Part shown: one piece after another, positions 9,090 to 17,530 of the stretch | Layout: each line of letters opens with the position of its first letter | How positions within the stretch are numbered: the first letter of the stretch is position 1 | Assembly (NCBI RefSeq): GCF_024448135.1 | Contig: NZ_JAMRYX010000006.1 | Span: 1 to 35,254, forward strand | Length of the DNA stretch: 35,254 nucleotides | Source: Methylocystis suflitae | Lineage (GTDB): Bacteria; Pseudomonadota; Alphaproteobacteria; Rhizobiales; Beijerinckiaceae | Reading direction: 5' to 3' | Program-made: the position numbers and the translations under genes | Notes under the pieces: generated by a model | What the model saw: only the letters and a program-made list of their open reading frames with translations | What the model was told of the DNA's origin: nothing | Databases searched by the model: none

Positions 9090-9202
9090 GCAGCCCCCCT
9101 TTCGCCCCGGCTCAGGCTAGGGCTGAAGCGGGACGAAAGATAGCGAATGCGGAAATTAAATTGCGGCGAGAGCAGTCTGTCGGCGCTAAATGTCGAACCC
9201 TC

Positions 9203-10051
9203 CTACGACAATTCTTTCCCCAATCGCCCGGCCAAATCCTGAATATATTGCCAAGCGACGCGGCCAGAGCGGCCGCCGCGGGTGATCGACCACTCCAGCG
9301 CCTCGGCGCGGATCGTCGCCTGGGGCGCGTTAAGGCCGAAATGGTCGGCGTAGCCGAAGACCATCGCCAGATAGTCGTCCTGGCTGCAATTGTGAAAGCC
9401 GATCCAAAGTCCAAAGCGATCGGAGAGCGAGATTTTCTCCTCGATCACCTCGCCGGGGTGGATCGCGGTGGCGCTTTCATTTTCCATCATGTCGCGCGGC
9501 AACAGATGGCGGCGATTCGACGTGGCGTAAAACAGCACATTGTCCGGCCGCCCCTCGACGCCGCCTTCGAGAGCGGTCTTGAGCGCCTTGTAGCTCGTCT
9601 CCGCGCCGTCGAACGACAGGTCGTCGCAAAAGACGATGAAGCGAAAGGGCGCCTGCGCCAGCGCGCCGAGCAGCGCGGGCAGCGCTTCAATATCCTCGCG
9701 ATGGATTTCGATGAGTTTCAGCCCCTTCTCGGCGAGCGCGCCGTGAACCGATTTCACCAGCGAGGATTTGCCCATGCCGCGCGCGCCCCACAGCAGCGCG
9801 TTGTTGGCGGGCAGGCCCTGCGCGAAGCGGCTGGTGTTGGCGAGAAGCATGTCGCGCTGACGATCGACCCCCTTGAGCAGCGCCAAATCGACGCGATTGA
9901 CGCGGCTGACCGGATGGAACGCGTCGCCGGCGGCGCGCCAGACGAACGCCTCGGCGGCGGAGAAGTCGGGCGCGCGCGGCTGTGGCGGCGCCAGGCGCTC
10001 CAGCGCCCCGGCGATGCGGGCGAGCAGCTGCGCGACATCCTCTTGCGACAT
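9203..10051 (-). CDS. DUF815 family AAA-like ATPase
   Basis: A 282-residue P-loop ATPase of the DUF815 family, whose biological role is not established. The Walker A motif is WGARGMGKSSLVK (about residues 88-100), the Walker B-like strand is FRFIVFCDDLSF (about 137-148), and a sensor-like ATSNRRHLLPRDM follows (about 178-190), typical of AAA proteins. A conserved stretch ISLSDRFGLWIGFHNCSQDDYLAMV (about 207-232) and a C-terminal helical lid ending in RSGRVAWQYIQDLAGRLG complete the family pattern. It is cytoplasmic, with no membrane segments. It diverges from glnE across a 315-nt region filled with two structured repeats; no functional link with glnE is visible. Confidence 0.92.
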   Translation of the reverse strand: MSQEDVAQLLARIAGALERLAPPQPRAPDFSAAEAFVWRAAGDAFHPVSRVNRVDLALLKGVDRQRDMLLANTSRFAQGLPANNALLWGARGMGKSSLVKSVHGALAEKGLKLIEIHREDIEALPALLGALAQAPFRFIVFCDDLSFDGAETSYKALKTALEGGVEGRPDNVLFYATSNRRHLLPRDMMENESATAIHPGEVIEEKISLSDRFGLWIGFHNCSQDDYLAMVFGYADHFGLNAPQATIRAEALEWSITRGGRSGRVAWQYIQDLAGRLGKELS

Positions 10052-10075
10052 GAATTCCTTCTCATCATTGGCGCC

Positions 10076-10131
10076 AAGCTCCCTCGTCCTCGAGACGCGT
10101 GCTTCGCACGCTCCTCAGGATGAGGGAGCTT
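10076..10131 (-). repeat. Structured palindromic repeat, copy A
   Basis: The outer arms AAGCTCCCTC (10076-10085) and GAGGGAGCTT (10122-10131) pair perfectly and continue inward with TCCT/AGGA. Inside is a second hairpin, GCGTGC (10097-10102) with GCACGC (10106-10111). Read on the minus strand, GAGGAG and CGTCTCG flank the inner hairpin as in the copies at 10202 and 35182, but the inner stem bases are different and still paired. Confidence 0.75.
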
Positions 10132-10201
10132 GTTGTGCGCTGCTTCACTCAGCATCAAGACCACAATGACGCCGTGAAGCCTGTTCCTTCTGCGGAACCA
10201 A

Positions 10202-10254
10202 GGACCCTCATCCTGAGGAGGCTCGGCAGGAGCCGTCTCGAAGGACGAGGGTCC
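10202..10254 (+). repeat. Structured palindromic repeat, copy B
   Basis: GGACCCTC-A-TCCT (10202-10214) pairs with AGGA-C-GAGGGTCC (10242-10254), with a single A/C mismatch. The inner hairpin is GGCTC (10220-10224) with GAGCC (10230-10234), flanked by GAGGA and GTCTCGA. It lies about 110 nt upstream of glnE in opposite orientation to copy A. Confidence 0.75.
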
Positions 10255-10366
10255 GGCTCCTTTTTCCGTTGACGATCGCCTGTCGACTCTCAAAGCTGAT
10301 TTACCGCATAGCCGGATTTATATCCCGGCGCAAAGCCGCTCTCGACGCCCTGAAAGGCAAATCAAT

Positions 10367-13324
10367 TTGACGTCGGACGCCAACGCCCTTCTCGACAGCG
10401 CCAAGGTCTTCATCGCGCCTCTCGACGCCGAGAAGGCCGAAGCGGCGCTGGCGCGCGTTCTCGAAAAAGACGGCGCGGCCAATGGCGCGCTCGCGGCGCT
10501 GTTGCGGGACCGGCCGAAGGCGCGCGATCTGCTGCTCGGCGTATTGGGCTCGTCGACCTATCTGACCGACCTTGCTCTGCGCGATCCGGCGCGGCTCGCG
10601 CGCATCGTCGCATGCGATCCCGCGCAGCGCATTGAAGCGCTCATCGAAGAAACGCGAAACATCGAAACCCAAGACGAAGCCGAGCTGATGCGCCGGCTGC
10701 GCCTTACGAAGCAGGAAGCCGCGCTCGTCATCGCCCTCGCCGATCTCGCCAAAGTCTGGGACATGCCGGAGGCGACGCGGGCGCTGACGCGGATCGCCGA
10801 CGCCACGCTTTCCGCCGCCATTCGCTTCACGCTGCGCGCCGCCGCGCTCGCCGGCAAGATCGAACTCGCCGATCAGCGCGATCCGGAACGCGGATCTGGA
10901 TGGATTTTTCTTGGCATGGGCAAGGGCGGCGCCTTTGAGCTGAATTACTCCTCCGACATCGATCTCATCGTCTTCTTCGACCGTTCGCGCGCGCGACTCG
11001 CCGAGCCGTCAGAGGATGTGGATTTTTTTGTCAAACTGACGAAGCGGATCGTGCGGATCATGAGCGAGCGCACCGCCGACGGCTATGTGTTTCGCACCGA
11101 TTTGCGGCTGCGTCCCGATCCGGGCGCGACGCCGATCGCCATCCCGCTCGAAGCGGCGCTGAGCTATTACGAAAGCATGGGCCAGAACTGGGAGCGCGCC
11201 GCCTATATCAAGGCTCGGCCCGTGGCGGGCGACATCTTCGCCGGTGAACAATTTCTGCAGGAGCTCGCGCCCTTCGTCTGGCGCAAATATTTCGACTTCG
11301 CCGCCATCGCCGACGTGCATTCGATCAAGCGGCAGATTCACGCCCATAAGGGACATGGCAAGATCGCCGTCGTCGGCCACAATATTAAACTGGGCCGCGG
11401 CGGCATTCGCGAGATCGAATTCTTCGTGCAGACGCAGCAGCTCATCACCGGCGGCCGCGATCGGCGCCTGCGCGGGCGCTCGACGCTGGCGATGCTCGAT
11501 CAACTCGTCGAGAGCGGCTGGGTGGCGCGCGAGGCGCGCGACGATCTGCGCGAAGCCTATCTCTTCTTGCGCGACGTCGAGCATCGCATCCAGATGGTCG
11601 CCGACGAGCAGAAACACACGCTGCCCGAGACTGAGGACGGCGTCGCCGTCATCGGCTGCATGATGGGGTTTTCGGGCTACGCCGATTTCGCCGCAGCGCT
11701 GCTGAAGCGGCTCGACGTGGTGCAGAGCCATTATGCGAAGCTTTTCGAAAGCGCGCCGCAACTGACGTCCTCGGCCGGCAATCTCGTCTTCACCGGCGAC
11801 GACGACGATCCCGGCACGATCGAGACGCTCGCCAATATGGGCTTCGCCAACCCCAAGACGGTGACGGCGACCATTCGGGGCTGGCATTTCGGCCGCTACG
11901 CCGCGACGCGCTCCACCGTCGCGCGCGAACGCCTGACGGAGCTCACGCCCATCCTGCTCGAGGCGATCGCGGCGACGGAAAACGCCGACGCCGCCTTTCT
12001 CGCCTTCGACAGGCTCATCTCGAAACTGCCGGCCGGCGTGCAGCTCTTTTCGCTACTCGTCTCGCAGCCGCGACTTCTCAAACTCCTCGCCGCGATTACG
12101 GGCGCGGCGCCCAAGCTCGCCGAAACGATCTCTCGGCGCCCGCGCGTGCTCGACGCGCTGATGGAGCCGGCTTTTTTCGAGACGGTGCCGACGCAAAGCG
12201 AGTTGGAGCAGCGCCTTGCCGCGCAATTCACCGAGGCGCGCTCCTATGAAGACGCGCTCGACCGCGCCCGCATCTTCGGACAGGAGCAGAAATTCCTCAT
12301 CGGCGTGCGCATTCTGACCGGATCGGTGTCGGTCACTGAGGCTGGCTTCGCCTATACCCGGCTCGCCGAAACGCTGATCGCCCGGCTCTTCGCGCGCGTC
12401 TGCGAGGAATTCGCCAAGACTCATGGAACGATCGATGGCGGCGCCTGCGCGGTCGTCGCCATGGGCAAGCTTGGCGGATGTGAAATGACGGCCGCGTCCG
12501 ATCTCGATCTGATGCTGCTCTATGACGCCGACCCGCTGGCGGAATCACAGGGCGGCGGACGGCCCATTTCAACGCAGCAATACTACGGCCGCCTTACGCA
12601 GAGGCTGATCAGCGCACTGTCCGCTCCCACGGCCGAAGGCCTGCTCTATGAGGTGGATTTTCGCTTGCGCCCGTCCGGCAACAGCGGGCCGCTCGCCGTC
12701 AGTCTCGCCGCCTTTTCGGACTATCAGGCCCATGAAGCGTGGACATGGGAGCACATGGCCTTGACCCGCGCGCGCGTCGTCGCGGGTCCTGAGCCGTTCA
12801 CACAACGGGTTGAAGCGGCGATCCAAACGGCGCTGACGCGTCCTCGCGACGCGCAAAAACTAAAAGACGACGTGTTGTCCATGCGCCGGCGAATCGAAAA
12901 GGAAAAGGGCGCGACGAGCCCTTGGGAGGTTAAGCAGGTCCCCGGCGGATTGATCGACATCGAGTTCATCGCGCAATATTTGATGCTGCTGCATGGCCCG
13001 CAGCATCCTGAGCTTTTTTCAACGAACGCCACGGTCGCCCTGCAGCGTGTAAAAGACGCCGGGTTTCTCGACGCAGGCGCGGCGGAGGCGCTGGCGGAGG
13101 CCTCAAAGCTCTACCAAGGGCTGACGCAATTGCTGCGGCTCGCCATCGACGACGCTTTTTGTCCCGCCGACGCGCCGCGCGGACTGACGGAGCTGTTGCT
13201 GCGCGTCGGCGACGCGCCAGATCTTTCCAACCTCGAAGCCCTGCTCGCCGACACGCAGAGGCGAACCCGGGAAATTTTCACGAACGTCGTCGGAGAGGTC
13301 GCCGAGCGCCCGGGTTCGGCGTAG
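10367..13324 (+). CDS. glnE: Bifunctional glutamine synthetase adenylyltransferase / adenylyl-removing enzyme
   Basis: GlnE adds AMP to, and removes it from, glutamine synthetase in response to PII protein and glutamine, and so sets ammonium assimilation. The 985-residue protein has the normal two-lobed build. An N-terminal deadenylylase nucleotidyltransferase domain carries the signature GMGKGGAFELNYSSDIDLIVFF (from about residue 182). A C-terminal adenylylase domain carries MGKLGGCEMTAASDLDLMLLYD (from about 698). Each is followed by its helical PII-uridylyltransferase-like domain. Both signatures keep the metal-binding SD-x-DL aspartates. The start is TTG at 10367 with AAAGG (10353-10357) ahead of it; no ATG or GTG lies at a sensible place. 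It is transcribed away from the DUF815 gene and is followed by a periplasmic parvulin gene. Confidence 0.96.
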   Translation: MTSDANALLDSAKVFIAPLDAEKAEAALARVLEKDGAANGALAALLRDRPKARDLLLGVLGSSTYLTDLALRDPARLARIVACDPAQRIEALIEETRNIETQDEAELMRRLRLTKQEAALVIALADLAKVWDMPEATRALTRIADATLSAAIRFTLRAAALAGKIELADQRDPERGSGWIFLGMGKGGAFELNYSSDIDLIVFFDRSRARLAEPSEDVDFFVKLTKRIVRIMSERTADGYVFRTDLRLRPDPGATPIAIPLEAALSYYESMGQNWERAAYIKARPVAGDIFAGEQFLQELAPFVWRKYFDFAAIADVHSIKRQIHAHKGHGKIAVVGHNIKLGRGGIREIEFFVQTQQLITGGRDRRLRGRSTLAMLDQLVESGWVAREARDDLREAYLFLRDVEHRIQMVADEQKHTLPETEDGVAVIGCMMGFSGYADFAAALLKRLDVVQSHYAKLFESAPQLTSSAGNLVFTGDDDDPGTIETLANMGFANPKTVTATIRGWHFGRYAATRSTVARERLTELTPILLEAIAATENADAAFLAFDRLISKLPAGVQLFSLLVSQPRLLKLLAAITGAAPKLAETISRRPRVLDALMEPAFFETVPTQSELEQRLAAQFTEARSYEDALDRARIFGQEQKFLIGVRILTGSVSVTEAGFAYTRLAETLIARLFARVCEEFAKTHGTIDGGACAVVAMGKLGGCEMTAASDLDLMLLYDADPLAESQGGGRPISTQQYYGRLTQRLISALSAPTAEGLLYEVDFRLRPSGNSGPLAVSLAAFSDYQAHEAWTWEHMALTRARVVAGPEPFTQRVEAAIQTALTRPRDAQKLKDDVLSMRRRIEKEKGATSPWEVKQVPGGLIDIEFIAQYLMLLHGPQHPELFSTNATVALQRVKDAGFLDAGAAEALAEASKLYQGLTQLLRLAIDDAFCPADAPRGLTELLLRVGDAPDLSNLEALLADTQRRTREIFTNVVGEVAERPGSA

Positions 13325-13418
13325 CCGGGAGTTGTCAGAACCGCCCCCTCGGGCATAGATACGCCGGATTCCTCGCGCAGGAGCATTTCCCGCCGGCGGC
13401 GACGGCCGCTTTTGTTCA

Positions 13419-13439
13419 AGGCCGCCCTGGCCTCTTTTT
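13419..13439 (+). promoter_or_regulatory. Hairpin and T-run directly before a ribosome site
   Basis: AGGCC (13419-13423) and GGCCT (13429-13433) form a short stem with a 5-nt loop, followed by CTTTTT (13434-13439). The next bases are GGAG, the Shine-Dalgarno sequence of the parvulin gene that starts at 13450. It could be the terminator of glnE or an attenuator-like element in the parvulin leader. The stem is short. Confidence 0.35.
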
Positions 13440-13449
13440 GGAGCACATC

Positions 13450-14352
13450 ATGTCTCACGCCCGCAAGAATGCGCGTTCTTTCGCCCGCGCCGCGCTCGGA
13501 ACGACCGCGCTCGCCGTCCTGCTGGCGATGAGCGCCGTCAGCGCCACATCTGCGGTCGCGAAAACCCTCGCCAAGGTCAATGGCGTCGAGATCACCGACG
13601 AGGATCTGAAGCTCGCGATGGAGGATCTTGGCCCCGCCATTCCGCGTCAGCTCGAAGGAAAGGCGCGCGAAACCTATGTGCTCGACTTCCTGATCGACGA
13701 GCAACTCGTGGTGCAGAAGGCGCAGGCCGACAAGCTCGCCGAGACGCCGGAATTCGCCAAGAAGCTCGCCTATCTGCGCGACAAGGCGCTGATGGAGACG
13801 TTGCTCGGCGACGTCGCCAAGAACGCGGCGACTGAAGCGGCCGTCAAGCAGACCTATGACGAAGCGGCGAAGAGCCAGAAGCCCGAAACGGAATATCACG
13901 CGCACCACATTCTGGTGCCGACCGAAGAAGAGGCGAAAGCCGCGCTGAAGCGCGTCAAGGGCGGCGAGGATTTCGGCAAAGTCGCGACCGAACTTTCCAA
14001 GGACCCGGGCGCCAAGGGCGGCGACCTCGGCTGGTTCACGAAGGACCGCATGGTGCCGGAGTTCGGCGACGCGGCGGCGAAGATGGAGCCGGGTCAGGTC
14101 TCCGATCCGATCAAGACGCAATTCGGCTGGCACATCATCAAGCTCGACGAGAAGCGCCCGAAAGTCTTCCCGCCGCTCGACGAGGTGAAGGATCAGGTTG
14201 CCCGCTACGTCGTGCAGAAGGCGCAGAGCGAGCTCGTCATGAAATTGCGCGAGGGCGCCAAGATCGAACGCTCCGACGCGCCGGCCGAGGGCGCGCCCGG
14301 CGCCAAGCCGGCAGCCCCGACGCAAAAGCCGGCTGACGCCAAGAAGAAGTAA
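13450..14352 (+). CDS. Periplasmic peptidyl-prolyl isomerase, parvulin type
   Basis: A 300-residue folding catalyst for exported proteins. The first 38 residues form a signal peptide with a basic start (HARKNARSFARAA), a hydrophobic core and an Ala-rich cleavage region near SAVA/KT. Next comes a SurA/PrsA-like N-terminal helical region starting KVNGVEITDEDL (about 42-53). The parvulin domain follows at about 145-240 (YHAHHILVPTEEEA, GGDLGWF, MVPEFGDAA, FGWHIIKLDEKR). A low-complexity Ala-Pro-Lys tail ends the protein. The ATG at 13450 has GGAG (13440-13443) ahead of it. The frame is open further upstream but overlaps glnE. It probably serves outer-membrane protein maturation, as related proteins in alphaproteobacteria do. 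Confidence 0.92.
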   Translation: MSHARKNARSFARAALGTTALAVLLAMSAVSATSAVAKTLAKVNGVEITDEDLKLAMEDLGPAIPRQLEGKARETYVLDFLIDEQLVVQKAQADKLAETPEFAKKLAYLRDKALMETLLGDVAKNAATEAAVKQTYDEAAKSQKPETEYHAHHILVPTEEEAKAALKRVKGGEDFGKVATELSKDPGAKGGDLGWFTKDRMVPEFGDAAAKMEPGQVSDPIKTQFGWHIIKLDEKRPKVFPPLDEVKDQVARYVVQKAQSELVMKLREGAKIERSDAPAEGAPGAKPAAPTQKPADAKKK

Positions 14353-14419
14353 GCGCCGAGCCCTTCGCCCTCCGCTTTGTGGGGCGGGTCGAAACGCGAG
14401 GGGCCGCGCGACGGCGCGG

Positions 14420-14439
14420 CTCTCCCCTTAAGGGGAGAG
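14420..14439. repeat. Perfect 20-nt palindrome
   Basis: CTCTCCCCTTAAGGGGAGAG is a perfect palindrome between the parvulin gene and argJ, embedded in further G+C-rich dyads (GCCGCGCG and CGGCGCGGC just before it). Similar short palindromes are scattered as intergenic repeats in many alphaproteobacterial genomes. It may also help to end the parvulin transcript. Only one copy is in the window. Confidence 0.5.
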
Positions 14440-14533
14440 CGAATTGCGCGAGTCCGCCCCCAGCCAGCCTTGACGCGGAGCTGTAGCGCCGGGCACATCC
14501 GCGCAGGTCCACTCCGATTGACAAGGCTCCGCT

Positions 14534-15781
14534 ATGGCTCATGACGCCGCCGTCTCCCCGCTCGCGCCGAAATCCGCGCCCGATATCCCGCCGCTCGAGG
14601 GCGTTCGCTTCGGCGTCGGCGCCGCGGGCGTGCGCTACGCCGGACGCACCGATGTGATGCTGGCGTTGCTCGATCCGGGAACGACGGTCGCGGGCGTCTT
14701 CACCAAATCCAAATGCCCCTCGGCGCCGGTGGATTGGTGCCGCGACCGGCTCGAAGGCGGCAAGGCGCGCGCGCTGCTCGTCAATTCGGGGAACGCCAAC
14801 GCCTTCACCGGCAAGACCGGCGCACAGGCGGTCAAATTCTCGGCGAAGCTCGCCGCCGCGGCGACCGGCGCGCCCGAGCGCCAGATTTTTCTGGCCTCCA
14901 CGGGGGTCATCGGCGAACCGCTAGACGCGCATAAATTCGATGGCGTGCTGGAGAAGCTCGCGCAAGAGGCGCGCCCCGACGGCTGGCTGGACGCCGCACG
15001 CGCCATCATGACCACCGACACCTATCCGAAGCTCTGTACCCGAAGAGCGACGATCGCCGGGGTTGAAGTGACGATCAGCGGCTTCGCCAAAGGCGCGGGA
15101 ATGATCGCGCCGGATATGGCGACGATGCTCGCCTTCGTCTTCACTGACGCCGCCATCGGCGCCGAGGCGCTGCAAGCGCTGCTCGATAGCGGCGTCAAAG
15201 GCAGCTTCAACGCCATCACCGTCGATGGCGACACGTCGACCTCCGACACGCTGCTGGTCTTCGCCACCGGCGCGGCGAAAAAACGCGGCGCGCCGAAGAT
15301 CGAAAAGGCGAGCGACAAGCGGCTGATCGAATTCAAGCGTGCGCTCGACGCCGTGCTGCTCGATCTCGCCCATCAAGTGGTGAAGGACGGCGAAGGCGCA
15401 CGCAAATTCGTTGAAGTGACGGTGACGGGCGCCGACAGCGCCAAGGCGGCGAAGCGCGTCGCCTTCTCCATCGCCAATTCGCCGCTTGTGAAGACGGCGA
15501 TCGCCGGCGAGGACGCCAATTGGGGCCGCATCGTCATGGCGGTCGGCAAGGCCGGCGAGAAGGCGGATCGCGACAGGCTCGCGATCTGGTTTGGCGGCGT
15601 GCGCGTCGCCCACAAGGGCCTGCGCGACCCGGACTATGACGAAGCGGAAGTTTCGCAGATCATGAAGCGCGACGATATCGTCATCAACGTCGATCTTGGA
15701 CTCGGCAAAGGCGCGGCGACCGTGTGGACCTGCGATCTCACCAAGGAATACGTCGCGATCAACGGCGATTACCGAAGCTGA
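14534..15781 (+). CDS. argJ: Bifunctional glutamate N-acetyltransferase / N-acetylglutamate synthase
   Basis: ArgJ transfers the acetyl group from N-acetylornithine to glutamate in the cyclic arginine pathway; bifunctional forms also use acetyl-CoA. It is made as a precursor that cuts itself before a threonine to give alpha and beta chains. The cut site is clear: [11 protein letters not shown] followed by Thr197 in [10 protein letters not shown]. Other family landmarks are [16 protein letters not shown] near residue 55, [10 protein letters not shown] near 85, DGDTSTSDT near 233, and ANWGRI near 326. The length of 415 residues is normal. The ATG at 14534 has AAGG at 14522. The HAD hydrolase gene starts 8 nt after its stop, so the two are probably cotranscribed. 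Confidence 0.96.
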   Translation: MAHDAAVSPLAPKSAPDIPPLEGVRFGVGAAGVRYAGRTDVMLALLDPGTTVAGVFTKSKCPSAPVDWCRDRLEGGKARALLVNSGNANAFTGKTGAQAVKFSAKLAAAATGAPERQIFLASTGVIGEPLDAHKFDGVLEKLAQEARPDGWLDAARAIMTTDTYPKLCTRRATIAGVEVTISGFAKGAGMIAPDMATMLAFVFTDAAIGAEALQALLDSGVKGSFNAITVDGDTSTSDTLLVFATGAAKKRGAPKIEKASDKRLIEFKRALDAVLLDLAHQVVKDGEGARKFVEVTVTGADSAKAAKRVAFSIANSPLVKTAIAGEDANWGRIVMAVGKAGEKADRDRLAIWFGGVRVAHKGLRDPDYDEAEVSQIMKRDDIVINVDLGLGKGAATVWTCDLTKEYVAINGDYRS

Positions 15782-15789
15782 TCCGCCGG

Positions 15790-16470
15790 ATGATTCTCCC
15801 GAACGCGGTTTACGCCGCGATCTTCGACATGGACGGAACGCTCCTCGATACGGAGCGGCTCTATCTTCGCGCCATTAGCGATGCGTGTTCCGCTATGCGG
15901 TTGGAGGCCGACGATAGTTTCTTTCTGCAGATGCTCGGAACGCCCTGGTCGAATTGCTACGCGCTGATGGAACGCCGATTCGGCGGCGGTTTCGTTCGGG
16001 AGCGCTTCGACGGCCTGTTCGAGGATCGCTTTGGCGCGCTGACCCGGAACGGCATTCCTGTTAAGCCCGGCGTGCGCGAACTCCTGTCGCATCTTCAGTC
16101 GAGGTCGACGCCAATGGCGGTCGCGACGTCGACGACCGGAGAGATTGCAAGACGCCAGCTCGAGCGCGCCGGTCTTCTGAACTATTTCGCAGCGCAGGTC
16201 ATGGCGGATATGGTGAAGGAAGTAAAGCCCGCGCCGGAGACCTTTCTGAAGGCCGCGGAGGCGCTTGCTGTTGCGCCCCAACATTGTCTGGCGCTCGAAG
16301 ACTCTCCCGCCGGCGTACAGTCCGCCGCTGGCTCAGGCGCAATGACGATCATGATTCCTGACCTTGCCCCGGCGACGGCGGCTGAGCGGTCGCTGTGCGT
16401 CGCGGTCGTCAAAACCATGCATGACGTGCTAGATTGCCTCATCGCCGCCGAAGCCGCCTCGCCGGTCTGA
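15790..16470 (+). CDS. HAD family phosphatase, beta-phosphoglucomutase-like
   Basis: A 226-residue soluble hydrolase of the haloacid dehalogenase superfamily with an alpha-helical C1 cap. Motif I is FDMDGTLLDTE (residues 12-22), with the nucleophile and acid/base aspartates in DMDGT. Motif II is AVATST (about 116-121), the motif III lysine is in EVKPAPETFLKA (about 141-152), and motif IV is LEDSPAGV (about 168-175). This is the pattern of small-molecule phosphatases and phosphomutases acting on sugar phosphates or related compounds. The substrate cannot be named. The ATG at 15790 lies 8 nt after argJ. An upstream in-frame reading overlaps argJ and adds no conserved residues. Confidence 0.9.
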   Translation: MILPNAVYAAIFDMDGTLLDTERLYLRAISDACSAMRLEADDSFFLQMLGTPWSNCYALMERRFGGGFVRERFDGLFEDRFGALTRNGIPVKPGVRELLSHLQSRSTPMAVATSTTGEIARRQLERAGLLNYFAAQVMADMVKEVKPAPETFLKAAEALAVAPQHCLALEDSPAGVQSAAGSGAMTIMIPDLAPATAAERSLCVAVVKTMHDVLDCLIAAEAASPV

Positions 16471-16537
16471 CGCGGGGCGTGGGCGTCGGCGCCGGTCGAA
16501 GTTTACGACCTGCGTTTCGTCGTGGAGCGTTATTGTC

Positions 16538-17056
16538 ATGCGTTGCGTCAAGCTTCTCTTCGCCGGGCCGCTCGTACTGCTGTCAGCCTGCAACGCCGCG
16601 CGCGGTCCGTCGCCAAGCGTTGGCTTCGATCCCTCGCAGGCGAGCTACATCAGGGCGCCCGGCAGGGGCGTCATCGCCGGACAGGCCTTTCTGCGCGACG
16701 CCTCGGGATCGAATGTGCGCTACGCCGCGGGCGAAACCGTGAGGCTGATACCGGCCACGACCTATGCGCAGACCCGCATCAAGAATTTTTACGGGTCGGT
16801 GAAATTCCTGCCGGCCGCGTCAATTCCGAAGGTCGAGCCGGATACGCAATACGCCGCTCTGACCCGCACGACGACGACGGAGTCGAATGGGCGATTCACC
16901 TTCGAGAATGTCGCGCCCGGACGCTATTATCTCACCACCCAGCTCATCTGGAAGCCGAAGGATGCGCCTGCGCCTGAAGGCGGCGCGATGTATGAAGAAG
17001 TGACGCTCACCGGCAAGGAAAACGGCCCGGTGAAAGTCGTTCTCTCCGGCAATTGA
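16538..17056 (+). CDS. Lipoprotein with a carboxypeptidase-regulatory-like domain
   Basis: A 172-residue exported lipoprotein. MRCVKLLFAGPLVLLSAC is a lipoprotein signal with the lipobox LSAC, so Cys18 should carry the lipid. After a short linker, the mature part has a beta-rich domain from about residue 46 (VIAGQAFLRDASG, AAGETVRLIPATTYA) to the end. The phrase TESNGRFTFENVAPGRYYLTT (about 115-135) is the hallmark of carboxypeptidase-regulatory-like or prealbumin-like beta sandwiches. These usually serve binding or structural roles in the periplasm. The mutT gene starts within its stop codon, so the two are translationally coupled although their roles look unrelated. Confidence 0.82.
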   Translation: MRCVKLLFAGPLVLLSACNAARGPSPSVGFDPSQASYIRAPGRGVIAGQAFLRDASGSNVRYAAGETVRLIPATTYAQTRIKNFYGSVKFLPAASIPKVEPDTQYAALTRTTTTESNGRFTFENVAPGRYYLTTQLIWKPKDAPAPEGGAMYEEVTLTGKENGPVKVVLSGN

Positions 17057-17466
17057 GCGCGCCTGTGTCTCTATTGCTCGTCGTGGCGGCGGCGCTCGTC
17101 GACGCCGACAATCGCGTGCTCATCGCGCAACGCCCCGAAGGCAAGCAGCTCGCCGGTCTGTGGGAGTTTCCCGGCGGCAAGCTGCATCCCGGCGAGCGGC
17201 CGGAAGACGCTCTCGCGCGCGAACTCGAAGAAGAACTTGGCGTGCGGATCTGCGCGCCCTGCCTCGCGCCTTTGACCTTCGCGAGCCACGCCTATGACGA
17301 CTTTCATCTTCTGATGCCGCTTTACGTCTGCCGTAAGTGGGAGGGCTTTATTTCGCCGATGGAGGGACAGGCGGTGAAATGGGCGCGCGCCCGCGATCTG
17401 CGCAATTATCCGATGCCGCCCGCCGATGCGCCGCTGATCGGGCCGCTGATTGATTTGCTGGGCTGA
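17053..17466 (+). CDS. mutT: 8-oxo-dGTP diphosphatase (MutT Nudix hydrolase)
   Basis: MutT cleans the nucleotide pool of oxidised guanine nucleotides and so prevents A:T to C:G changes. The 137-residue protein has a complete Nudix box, GKLHPGERPEDALARELEEELGV (from about residue 36), with the metal-binding REL-EE-LG glutamates. LLVVAAALVDADNRVLIAQRP and LAGLWEFPGG before it are typical of MutT. The start is TTG at 17053, which overlaps the TGA of the lipoprotein gene by 4 nt (TTGA). No better start exists before the conserved region. In other alphaproteobacteria mutT also lies a few genes after argJ. Confidence 0.93.
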   Translation: MSAPVSLLLVVAAALVDADNRVLIAQRPEGKQLAGLWEFPGGKLHPGERPEDALARELEEELGVRICAPCLAPLTFASHAYDDFHLLMPLYVCRKWEGFISPMEGQAVKWARARDLRNYPMPPADAPLIGPLIDLLG

Positions 17467-17530
17467 TCGGACTGCAGGCTGACCAAAATTTTTTCAACAT
17501 TGGTTCTATGAGCCGAAGGAATTCCTGATC

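Larger units (their letters stand above)
10052..10366. other. Divergent intergenic region holding two structured repeats
   Basis: This 315-nt spacer separates the starts of the DUF815 gene and glnE and must hold promoters for both. It contains two copies of a palindromic repeat family in opposite orientation (10076-10131 and 10202-10254). Between them is a short inverted repeat GTTCC/GGAAC at 10183-10198. A TTGACG lies near 10274, upstream of glnE, and could be a -35 box, but I see no matching -10. No protein-coding frame is convincing. Confidence 0.6.

Noticed and set aside
9161-10123. 320-codon frame opposite the DUF815 gene
   Set aside because: Its codons mirror the DUF815 gene. The product is rich in Arg, Ala and Asp without motifs, while the minus-strand frame has clear Walker A and B motifs.
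10183-10198. GGAAC motif as an EcfG general-stress promoter
   Set aside because: No CGTT lies 16-17 nt downstream; the motif is half of a short inverted repeat.
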